This document shows, piece by piece, positions 1 through 5,808 of a stretch of DNA of 28,161 nt. Within the stretch, counting starts at the first letter, position 1. Every line of letters starts with the position of its first letter. This stretch comes from a virus. The notes under the pieces are model-generated. The model searched no databases. It was not told the origin of the DNA and saw nothing but the letters and a program-made list of their open reading frames with translations. The DNA lies in IMG/VR virus record IMGVR_UViG_3300031227_000310, positions 1 to 28,161 of that record; one strand, 5' to 3'. A program made the translations under genes and the position numbers.

Positions 1-121
1 AGTAAAATACTACTTGCATAAATAAATCAAGAATTTTATCGCATTAATGCAAGGAGTGTGTATTAGTCTTTCCCAGATGGCCAATCCGGCCAGCGTGTGA
101 AACCTAAAAAGAATTGAAGAT
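1..121 (+). other. Leader of the early operon, possibly with the tail of an upstream gene
   Basis: No gene is visible here. Frame 2 stays open from the edge and ends VKYYLHK-stop at 23-25, which could be the last codons of a gene left of the window, but so short a stretch proves nothing. A perfect 10-bp palindrome, GCATTAATGC, lies at 41-50, and a small inverted repeat (TGGCC/GGCCA, 5-nt loop) at 78-92. No convincing sigma70 promoter was found, so the genes that follow may belong to a transcript that starts further upstream. Confidence 0.3.
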
Positions 122-304
122 ATGGCTAATAGTGTGAAGAAGAGAACCAGGGACTGCCCCCCCTATAAAGCAATGTACGAGCAATCGCAGAACGACCTAG
201 ATGTCACGATCGCGAAGCTCTCCTATACCGAGGCTAAGTTGAGTGCGGAGATAAACTACTCAGCGCAACTCAAGAAGCTCTTGAATAGAAAGGAGCGGGT
301 ATAA
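122..304 (+). CDS. Small hypothetical protein, predicted coiled coil
   Basis: This 60-residue protein has no recognised family. Its N-terminus is basic (KKRTRD around residues 6-11). The remainder is charged and helical, with hydrophobic residues spaced as in a short coiled coil (roughly residues 20-55). The start is ATG with only a weak purine stretch (GAAGA) upstream. Its stop overlaps the next start in a TAATG junction, so it is translationally coupled to the following gene. It is the first gene of the early + strand operon in the window. I make no functional claim; the start and reading frame are supported mainly by the tight coupling. Confidence 0.6.
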   Translation: MANSVKKRTRDCPPYKAMYEQSQNDLDVTIAKLSYTEAKLSAEINYSAQLKKLLNRKERV

Positions 305-555
305 TGATAGTGGACATCACAATCGACGGGAAAGACTTCCAAGTTGACTACAACTACACTCCAGCAGCCAGGGGATACCGCGACCCCAACGGCTTTCAAA
401 TGGAACCCGACACTGATGCAGAGTTGGAGATTCTAGCCATCAGGGATGATCAGTTGCGGCAATTGACCAACTTCATCAGAGATTGCCGGACAGATCTTTA
501 CATCGGGATTGAAGCGGAAGTCTTGAGCGTAATAGAGGAGGGGGATGCAGAATGA
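304..555 (+). CDS. Small acidic hypothetical protein
   Basis: This 83-residue acidic protein has no recognised family. It is preceded by a good Shine-Dalgarno sequence (AAAGGAG) inside the end of the previous gene, and its start overlaps that gene's stop (TAATG). The N-terminal third looks like beta strands (IVDITIDGKDFQVDY) and the rest is helical and acidic. It ends in EGDAE-stop, encoded by a sequence that recurs exactly at the end of the next gene. It shares an ATGA overlap with that gene, so it is translated as part of a coupled string of small early proteins. Confidence 0.65.
   Translation: MIVDITIDGKDFQVDYNYTPAARGYRDPNGFQMEPDTDAELEILAIRDDQLRQLTNFIRDCRTDLYIGIEAEVLSVIEEGDAE
538..555 (+). 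repeat. 18-bp direct repeat, copy 1 (translation-coupling junction)
   Basis: GAGGGGGATGCAGAATGA occurs here and again, identically, at 936-953. It carries a strong Shine-Dalgarno sequence, the last codons (EGDAE) of the upstream gene and the ATGA stop/start overlap. The two copies bracket the gene at 552-953 exactly. Confidence 0.85.
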
Positions 556-953
556 CTACAAAAGCAGCAGAAAACCTTTATCTCGCTCAACATCTCTACT
601 CGATGGAGGGTAAGAAATACGCGGTCTACAACCCACTAGAAAAGCCCGTTGAATCGCTTCCCACTATCTGGGGTTTTAATAATGGCGGATCTAGAGATAT
701 GCTTTTGGCGTGCTTGATCTCAGACGACGGAAATTTGCTTGGCGGACATTCATGCTCGCACGAAGGCTACATGCGCGGCGACTTGGGAATACTCGAAGGA
801 ACTCGACCAGATCGCCATGAGACATTTGCAAAGCATTATCCAGACGGATACAAAATGGCATTTGTTGGATATGATGACTTCAAGGAACACGGCGCTCCTA
901 TTACCGCTGCTTTGGCTCTCGCCGCTAAAAAGAAAGAGGGGGATGCAGAATGA
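552..953 (+). CDS. Hypothetical phage protein bracketed by identical junctions
   Basis: This 133-residue soluble protein has no recognised family. It contains aromatic and glycine-rich stretches (IWGFNNGGSRD around 40-50) and a Cys/His cluster (GGHSCSHEGY around 64-73) that could bind a metal, which is inference only. It starts at an ATGA overlap behind a GGAGGGGG ribosome site. It ends with the same EGDAE-stop and the same 18-bp sequence as the preceding gene, then overlaps the YopX-like gene by ATGA. The identical junctions on both sides suggest that it was inserted as a unit, or arose from duplication of the flank. Confidence 0.65.
   Translation: MTTKAAENLYLAQHLYSMEGKKYAVYNPLEKPVESLPTIWGFNNGGSRDMLLACLISDDGNLLGGHSCSHEGYMRGDLGILEGTRPDRHETFAKHYPDGYKMAFVGYDDFKEHGAPITAALALAAKKKEGDAE
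936..953 (+). repeat. 18-bp direct repeat, copy 2
   Basis: Exact second copy of the sequence at 538-555. Again it supplies the Shine-Dalgarno sequence, the EGDAE codons and the ATGA overlap, here joining the 133-residue gene to the YopX-like gene. Confidence 0.85.
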
Positions 954-1384
954 GCAGATTATTTAAATTCAGGGCTTGGCCGAAGAGGATCATTCATGGG
1001 CACAAGAAGAAGCGGATGTACTACAGAATACTACATGAAGATTATTGGTTTAATAAACCAAGTGACGATGGAGAAGACATCAATTGGAATAATGCTGTAA
1101 TATCTGTTAGGGGCTCAGATCCGTATAACCTAGACACGATGGAATACACCGGCCTTCAGGATTCGAAAGGCGTGGATATTTACGAAAGCGACATCTTAGC
1201 ATTCGGAACGGGATTAGAGATGCAACGAGGAGTAGTGATCTACCACAACGGCGGGTTCTGCTTCGATCTCAATCCGCCGTTCTTCGTTATTAGACGGGCT
1301 GTAGCTGCCGTCATTAGACGACCGAGTGCAGACGCCCGGATAATCGGAAACATTTATGAGAACCCTGAACTACTGGAGAAATGA
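950..1384 (+). CDS. YopX-family phage protein
   Basis: This 144-residue protein matches the YopX family, common in the early regions of phages and prophages and of unknown biochemical role. The diagnostic stretch is MEYTGLQDSKGVDIYESD (about residues 64-81), which corresponds to the family signature of 'YTGL-D-G--IYE-D', followed by the beta-strand segment VVIYHNGGFCF. The N-terminus (FKFRAW) is also typical. It starts at an ATGA overlap with a GAGGGGG ribosome site and ends in an ATGA overlap with the next gene. Length and domain layout are normal for the family. Family membership is confident; function remains unknown. Confidence 0.85.
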   Translation: MSRLFKFRAWPKRIIHGHKKKRMYYRILHEDYWFNKPSDDGEDINWNNAVISVRGSDPYNLDTMEYTGLQDSKGVDIYESDILAFGTGLEMQRGVVIYHNGGFCFDLNPPFFVIRRAVAAVIRRPSADARIIGNIYENPELLEK

Positions 1385-1629
1385 TCTGCCTAACCCAACC
1401 AGAAGATTTGTTCGCTAAGTACACGATGAATGTCCATAAGTTCTATGACATCTGCGAAAGCTACTATTCGGGATTCGTCCCGTTTGGCAGACCTAACGAG
1501 CTCATTGAGCTCGCTCAACAATCAGAGGCTCACATCGACGTGCTGGCATCTTTCATTCATTGGATCGCTGAACATAAACAGCATCCTCTTTTAAAACCAA
1601 AACGTCCTTTGTTGGACAAAGAACTCTAA
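1381..1629 (+). CDS. Small hypothetical protein
   Basis: This 82-residue protein has no recognised family. It is mostly helical, with three cysteines or histidines near the start (MICLTQ, HKFYDICESYY) and a basic C-terminus. An ATGA overlap couples it to the YopX-like gene, with GGAG as the ribosome site. It is the last of the small accessory block; after it there is a 19-base gap before the recombination genes, where the start signals change from Shine-Dalgarno to AT-rich. Confidence 0.6.
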   Translation: MICLTQPEDLFAKYTMNVHKFYDICESYYSGFVPFGRPNELIELAQQSEAHIDVLASFIHWIAEHKQHPLLKPKRPLLDKEL

Positions 1630-1648
1630 TCAGAAACCAAATAATAAT

Positions 1649-2302
1649 ATGTCATTAATAGCAAAAGAATCAGGCGGAGCCGTCTCAGAACCAGTTCCTC
1701 AAGGAACTCATAGTGCAGTGTGCGTAGGCATCTACGACATCGGTACTCAGCATTCAGCCAAATATACCTCGTGGTCAGAATCAGTTGTCATAACCTGGCA
1801 GCTTCCAAGTCTTCGCATCGAGATTGATGGGGATGATTTGCCAAGGGTAATCTCCAATACCTACACGTTATCTCTAGGCGAGAAAGCGAACCTTCGCAAG
1901 ATGCTAGAAGGATGGAGAGGTAGGGCGTTTACTCCAGTGGAGTTGCATGGATTTAGTGTGTCCAAGCTGCTTGGAGTTCCATGTATGATGCAAATCATCC
2001 ACAAATCAGGTAAGGGAGCAAATGCTTCTAAGGTGTACGCAAACATCGGCAGCATCATGCCAATAATGAAAGGTAGCCCTACCGTCATTCCTGAAGGCGA
2101 TACAGTCTTGTTCGACATAGATACAAATGGCCCCGGCGGTGTCATCCCTGAAACTTTTCCAAAATGGATTCAGGAAAAAATCAAGGAGTCCAAGGAATAC
2201 GTCGAGGCGGTTGAAACGCATGTTGAGCAACCAACGGCAGGAGTAGCGGATACTCCCAGTGAAGAGAATGCGGATGTTGATGATTCAAATTGTCCTTTTT
2301 AG
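1649..2302 (+). CDS. Phage ssDNA-binding-like protein with SSB-type acidic tail
   Basis: This 217-residue protein resembles a widespread phage early family that starts MSLIAKESGG, continues with 'P-GTH-A-CV-I-D-GTQ' and has the core YTLSLGEKANLRKMLEGWRGR (about 71-91, quoted to show the family signature). It is probably an OB-fold single-stranded DNA-binding protein; the fold is inferred, not seen. The tail after about residue 185 is acidic and low-complexity and ends DVDDSNCPF. That resembles the acidic ...PF tip by which bacterial SSB proteins recruit DNA-repair partners. It lies before an exonuclease gene, which fits a recombination or replication role. The start has no Shine-Dalgarno sequence, only AATAATAAT before ATG. 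Confidence 0.7.
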   Translation: MSLIAKESGGAVSEPVPQGTHSAVCVGIYDIGTQHSAKYTSWSESVVITWQLPSLRIEIDGDDLPRVISNTYTLSLGEKANLRKMLEGWRGRAFTPVELHGFSVSKLLGVPCMMQIIHKSGKGANASKVYANIGSIMPIMKGSPTVIPEGDTVLFDIDTNGPGGVIPETFPKWIQEKIKESKEYVEAVETHVEQPTAGVADTPSEENADVDDSNCPF

Positions 2303-2305
2303 ACA

Positions 2306-2407
2306 ATGTTCGGATACATCCTCGCGTGGATAGCTGGAGCAGCCTTCGGATTCGTCTGGGGGGTGCTTTGGAAGGAGCATCACACTAAAACTGAACCATC
2401 TAAATAA
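2306..2407 (+). CDS. Very small membrane protein
   Basis: A 33-codon reading frame begins four bases after the stop of the SSB-like gene. It encodes one hydrophobic segment (about residues 2-22, MFGYILAWIAGAAFGFVWGV) with small-residue spacing (G, A, A, G, G) like a glycine zipper, then a charged cytoplasmic-type tail ending TEPSK. Small one-helix proteins of this kind are common in phage early regions. No Shine-Dalgarno sequence is visible, but the tight spacing would allow translational coupling. Its last codons lie inside a 22-bp sequence repeated at 2703-2724. Confidence 0.5.
   Translation: MFGYILAWIAGAAFGFVWGVLWKEHHTKTEPSK
2382..2403 (+). repeat. 22-bp direct repeat, copy 1
   Basis: A 22-bp sequence beginning ACACTAAAAC and ending CCATCTAA is found here, encoding the tail of the small membrane protein, and again exactly at 2703-2724, where it is not coding. 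The two copies bracket the DUF7352-like gene. Confidence 0.9.
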
Positions 2408-2428
2408 CCCAGCGTTGGGCAAATAATT

Positions 2429-2695
2429 ATGATAACGATATACAAATACCCGATACAAATAATTGAAGCTCAGACTGTTGAAATGCCGATAGGTGCGCAA
2501 CTATTGCACGTAGGACTAGATCCGTTCGGCAATCCGTGTATCTGGGCCAAGGTCCGAAACGACAGTGATACGGAAGATCGCGAGATACACGTGTATGGAA
2601 CCGGCCACCGAATGAACCACCAATCCTACAACCACGTGGGCTCGTTTAATCAGGGTTCGTTTGTGTGGCATGTGTTCTCACCTGTAAAATACTAG
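2429..2695 (+). CDS. DUF7352-like small protein on a possible inserted unit
   Basis: This 88-residue protein matches, from memory, a small family of unknown function (DUF7352). The family opens with an 'IYKYP' strand, has a central 'GA-LLHVGLDP-GN-CIWA' motif (here residues 23-41), a 'V-GTGH' motif (about 55-60) and ends 'G-FVWHVF'. All four are present. It is a complete, single-domain member of normal length. It lies between two exact 22-bp direct repeats. Just inside these, GTTGGGC (2414-2420) and GCCCAAC (2698-2704) form an inverted pair. The start has only an AT-rich leader. It is probably an accessory gene gained as a unit. Confidence 0.75.
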   Translation: MITIYKYPIQIIEAQTVEMPIGAQLLHVGLDPFGNPCIWAKVRNDSDTEDREIHVYGTGHRMNHQSYNHVGSFNQGSFVWHVFSPVKY

Positions 2696-2702
2696 TCGCC
2701 CA

Positions 2703-2724
2703 ACACTAAAACTGAACCATCTAA
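2703..2724 (+). repeat. 22-bp direct repeat, copy 2
   Basis: Exact second copy of 2382-2403, lying between the stop of the DUF7352-like gene and the start of the exonuclease gene. It looks like a leftover of the 3' end of the small membrane protein gene. Confidence 0.9.
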
Positions 2725-2732
2725 TAAATAAT

Positions 2733-3671
2733 ATGAATCATCTTTTTAACGATGGACTGCCTGAAGCTATTCTTCTTGCGGTCAGCAATGATCAATACGA
2801 TCCAGGAGAGAGCGACTACACGCCTTCTTCCCTGAACTCAGCCGCATACCAACGTAGGCTTGAGAAAGACACTGAGGCTCAACTGAAGCACTTTAAGGAT
2901 TCTAACCAATTAAAACAGTATTCAAATCTCTTGAGGCAGGTCCAGCAGCCAGCTTCAAAGCGGATCTGGGCATTACTCGGTTCAGCCGTTCATTATATGA
3001 TTGAATTGGCGGGAGATAAAGCGGAACACTTGGAATGTGAACATCGTTTCTACGGAACGATCAAAACGCTCTTCGGCGACAGCAAGATAGGCGCTCAGAT
3101 TGACATCTTAGATACGATTAATAATGCGATCTTCGATATGAAGGTCACGTCGACTTACGTATTTGCGGGAGGAATCAAACCGGAGTGGGAGGCTCAGTTG
3201 AATGTTCAACGATGGTGCGTCTGGAAGGAATCCGGGCGAGTAGTCGATTCATTGAACATCGTTGCCATCTGGAAGGATTGGAGTCTATCGCGTAAACATG
3301 GAGTTTACCCGGATTCGCAATGCTCGAACCTGGAAGTGAATGTGTGGCCAATGTATGTGACTGAAGCATGGATTCGCGAGAAAGTCGTTGAACGTGAATC
3401 AGCGATGCAAGCGGATTCATTGGATGAAGTAACGCCTTGTTCCGATGTAGAAGTCTGGGCGAAGCCGACTAAGTACGCAGTCACTAAGCCTGGAGCATCG
3501 AGAGCAATGAAAGTCTTCGATGTAGAAACCGAGGCTATTGAATACTCATCAACCAAAGCTGAAGCATTCGTGAAAACCCGCCCAGGAGCTCGAACCCGTT
3601 GCGAAGGATTTTGCGATGTCGCCTATATTTGCCCCGCATTTAACGCTCACAAAAAGGAGTATTCAGAATGA
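2733..3671 (+). CDS. PD-(D/E)XK exonuclease, RecB/Cas4-like
   Basis: This 312-residue protein is a predicted phage exonuclease of the RecB-like PD-(D/E)XK superfamily. Visible motifs in order are LGSAVH (82-87), GAQIDILD (120-127, with the metal-binding Asp), FDMKVTS (134-140, with the D-x-K pair) and WEAQLNVQRW (152-161, the Q-motif helix). Near the C-terminus Cys290, Cys294 and Cys300 are spaced C-x3-C-x5-C. With an upstream Cys (Cys102), these could hold a 4Fe-4S cluster as in Cas4/AddB nucleases, which is inference. It probably resects phage DNA ends for recombination, working with the SSB-like protein. The start has an AATAAATAAT leader without a Shine-Dalgarno sequence. The end overlaps the next gene by ATGA. 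Confidence 0.85.
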   Translation: MNHLFNDGLPEAILLAVSNDQYDPGESDYTPSSLNSAAYQRRLEKDTEAQLKHFKDSNQLKQYSNLLRQVQQPASKRIWALLGSAVHYMIELAGDKAEHLECEHRFYGTIKTLFGDSKIGAQIDILDTINNAIFDMKVTSTYVFAGGIKPEWEAQLNVQRWCVWKESGRVVDSLNIVAIWKDWSLSRKHGVYPDSQCSNLEVNVWPMYVTEAWIREKVVERESAMQADSLDEVTPCSDVEVWAKPTKYAVTKPGASRAMKVFDVETEAIEYSSTKAEAFVKTRPGARTRCEGFCDVAYICPAFNAHKKEYSE

Positions 3672-4309
3672 CAGTCAAAGAAATAACTGAGAAGATTAAA
3701 CTCCATGTTCTTTGGTCAGAAGGTGATGCAATGGGAGAGATAGCCAACTTCCGTGGAGCCGACCTCCGTAAAGCCGACCTCAGTGGAGCCAACCTCAGTG
3801 AAGCCAACCTCCGTGGAGCCAACCTCAGTGAAGCCGACCTCCTTGGAGCCAACCTCCGTAAAGCCGACCTCCGTGAAGCCGACCTCCGTGAAGCCGACCT
3901 CAGTGGATCCGACCTCCGTGGAGCCGACCTCAGTGGAGCCAACCTCAGTGAAGCCTACCTCCTTGGAGCCAACCTCCGTAAAGCCGACCTCAGTGGAGCC
4001 AACCTCAGTGAAGCCAACCTCCGTGGAGCCGACCTCCGTGAAGCCAACCTCCGTGAATCAGTGATTCACGCATCTGTATGTTGGTCAGATCATGGCGAAT
4101 GTGGGCGAATATTGATGGCTTATAGCATAAGGCCGTTTAAAAAAGTAATATACTCATGTGGATGTTTTTCAGGAGAGATAGAGGATCTGTTAGATTACAT
4201 CGATAAGGGGAGTGATGAATTCTCAAAATCTCGCAAACTAGCCTGCTCTTTCATCAGGGATAGAATTAATGAAATGATTATATCAAGAAAGGAATACTTA
4301 GAAAAATGA
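3668..4309 (+). CDS. Pentapeptide-repeat protein
   Basis: This 213-residue protein has a short N-terminal cap, then about 21 consecutive pentapeptides of the A(D/N)LXX type (residues 26-130), predicted to form a right-handed quadrilateral beta-helix. A non-repetitive C-terminal domain follows (about 131-213) with several cysteines (CWSDHGEC, CGCF). The family includes DNA-mimic proteins that bind gyrase, but most members have no known role, so none is assigned. It lies between the exonuclease and a coiled-coil recombination-module protein, coupled on both sides by ATGA overlaps, with an AAGGAG ribosome site. The C-terminal domain was not recognised. Confidence 0.9.
   Translation: MTVKEITEKIKLHVLWSEGDAMGEIANFRGADLRKADLSGANLSEANLRGANLSEADLLGANLRKADLREADLREADLSGSDLRGADLSGANLSEAYLLGANLRKADLSGANLSEANLRGADLREANLRESVIHASVCWSDHGECGRILMAYSIRPFKKVIYSCGCFSGEIEDLLDYIDKGSDEFSKSRKLACSFIRDRINEMIISRKEYLEK
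3743..4057 (+). repeat. Homogenised 15-bp tandem array inside the pentapeptide gene
   Basis: About 21 copies of a 15-bp unit of the form GCC(A/G)ACCTC(C/A)GTGRA follow without interruption. Larger blocks are also repeated. 3762-3820 recurs at 3972-4030 (offset 210) with no difference seen. 3818-3871 recurs at 3938-3991 (offset 120) with one difference. Synonymous positions are nearly uniform, which points to recent expansion or gene conversion rather than protein-level selection alone. The array opens long false frames on both strands. Confidence 0.95.
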
Positions 4310-5214
4310 CACAAATAATATCAGAACCAGCAGAATCAACTGAACTCATCTCGCTTGAGAAGTTCACTTCGAAGGAAATCTACGATCCCAATACCGGGTT
4401 AATGGAAACACTTCTCCAGAAGCTCGACACCGTATCAGCCGGTATAATCAAAACGATGGAAGGTGATACCAAGGATGGGCGAACCCTCTGTATGCGGAAC
4501 AAGAATAAAGTGGTTGCCCTACAAAAGATTTTCGACACCGCCAAGAAGTTTGAAACGAAGGAATTGAAAGAGCAGACTAATGCGATCGATCGACTTGGGA
4601 AACTCGCAAATGACAAATGCGAGGAGCTTAAAACCGCGATGATGAAACCCCGCAAAGAGTTCGAGGAAAAGCTAGCCGCCCGCCAGGCTGAACATATGAG
4701 CCGACTGAATATGATTACGGAGAAGCGTAATCATACCGGGCAGATACTTGGAAGGCATTTGATCGAACTGAACGCTCGAATCGCTTTTATCTCCGGGATG
4801 ACGATTGGCCCAGCTTGGGAGGAATTCGAAACGAGGGCTCGATCGGAATGGAAGTTGACCAAGGATTATCTCGATAATGAGATAACCACTGTCACTCAGG
4901 CGATTTCGGATAAAGCTCGATTGGATGAACTAGAGGCCGCTGAGGCAAAGCGGAAGGCTGAAACTGCCCAAGCGCCTTCACAGACTACGGAAGCCCCTAC
5001 AGCAGCCACTCAAGGACCGACAAACAACTCAGGCATCGCTACGACGCATGAGTTTGGAGCAGGAAATCAGAACGCTACAGTCGAACACCGACGGGACATC
5101 AACAGGGCGATCCTATCTGATCTAATCGGACTAGGACTCAACGCCGCCACATCGAAGCAGTTGATTCAATTGATAGCCGCTAACAAAATCAATCATCTCA
5201 AAATAGAATACTGA
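4306..5214 (+). CDS. Coiled-coil early protein of the lambdoid recombination neighbourhood
   Basis: This 302-residue protein resembles an uncharacterised family found next to phage exonuclease and annealing genes. Features shared with it are an N-terminal 'GL---L-K' segment (about 30-40), a central long coiled coil with 'LK--M--PRKEFEEKLAAR' (about 112-130), an Ala/Thr/Pro-rich linker (about 215-250) and a conserved C-terminal 'N-AI---L-GL----S-QLI--IA-NKI-HLKIEY' block. Its biochemical role is not established; scaffolding of recombination proteins would be inference. The start overlaps the pentapeptide gene by ATGA, with AAAGGA upstream. The stop is followed one base later by the next ATG. 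Confidence 0.7.
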   Translation: MTQIISEPAESTELISLEKFTSKEIYDPNTGLMETLLQKLDTVSAGIIKTMEGDTKDGRTLCMRNKNKVVALQKIFDTAKKFETKELKEQTNAIDRLGKLANDKCEELKTAMMKPRKEFEEKLAARQAEHMSRLNMITEKRNHTGQILGRHLIELNARIAFISGMTIGPAWEEFETRARSEWKLTKDYLDNEITTVTQAISDKARLDELEAAEAKRKAETAQAPSQTTEAPTAATQGPTNNSGIATTHEFGAGNQNATVEHRRDINRAILSDLIGLGLNAATSKQLIQLIAANKINHLKIEY

Positions 5215-5215
5215 T

Positions 5216-5746
5216 ATGTCACATATAATTAATAAACTAACAATCACCCCAAACTCATTGAAGTTGGAGTTCTCAAACGACTTGAAAGATCCATTCGTTC
5301 ACATTGCCGAAATATCAGGAATGCGAGATGAATCCCTTCAAAGTCACATCGATGCGATTGCCGAACGGGTAATCAGCGAAAAGATGGACAGTTACGAGGA
5401 GGACAAAAATCAGCTTTCAATGTTTGACGATGACGGGGAAGCGAAAGCTCATAAAGCCGCTGAAGAGGATCCTACCAATTTTGCTGACCCGGATGGAGAA
5501 GCGGAAGAAGAAGATTATTCTATGATGGCAGTCCCGCTCATTAACGGAACTCAAATGCCGTCATTTAAGAATATGCTCACCGAGCACGCCGCTTGGTACA
5601 TTCACAACCACTACACAGGGGAGGATGGTGAACCAGGCATAGGCGACCTCATTCAGGACATAAAGCATTCCCTTGACGCTGTTATTGATGACAATCTGAA
5701 TCTATCGGATGCTAAACTTGTCGCCATCGACTACCTGCAATTCTAG
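5216..5746 (+). CDS. Acidic early protein with possible clamp-binding motif
   Basis: This 176-residue protein was not recognised as a family. It has an N-terminal mixed domain (1-60), then QLSMF at residues 66-70 (codons at 5411-5425), a very acidic linker (71-100) and a helical C-terminal domain. QLSMF is close to the QL(S/D)LF motif that binds the bacterial DNA-polymerase sliding clamp, and its position next to a flexible acidic stretch would suit such use; this is inference from sequence. It lies between the coiled-coil protein and the helicase loader and is followed by a strong terminator. The start lacks a Shine-Dalgarno sequence. Confidence 0.6.
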   Translation: MSHIINKLTITPNSLKLEFSNDLKDPFVHIAEISGMRDESLQSHIDAIAERVISEKMDSYEEDKNQLSMFDDDGEAKAHKAAEEDPTNFADPDGEAEEEDYSMMAVPLINGTQMPSFKNMLTEHAAWYIHNHYTGEDGEPGIGDLIQDIKHSLDAVIDDNLNLSDAKLVAIDYLQF

Positions 5747-5764
5747 TTAACCCCAAACCAAAAT

Positions 5765-5804
5765 GGGGGAGTAGTGGAGAGACTGCTCCCCCTCTTTTTT
5801 TTTT
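5765..5804 (+). terminator. Strong intrinsic terminator abutting the helicase-loader start
   Basis: A 10-bp stem (GGGGGAGTAG with CTGCTCCCCC, one G-U pair) and an 8-nt loop occupy 5765-5792. CTC and a run of ten T residues follow at 5795-5804. It lies in the + strand operon only four bases before the ATG at 5809, so read-through or antitermination would be needed for downstream genes. Confidence 0.85.
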
Positions 5805-5808
5805 AATT

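Noticed and set aside
3743-4057. CRISPR-like array
   Set aside because: Units are contiguous 15-mers with no unique spacers and are fully explained by protein pentapeptides.
3640-4064. Long overlapping frames on both strands over the pentapeptide array (EPTSV-type and RRSA-type proteins)
   Set aside because: They arise because a 15-bp repeat without stops in one frame tends to be open in the others. They are pure repeat with no ribosome site and no domain.
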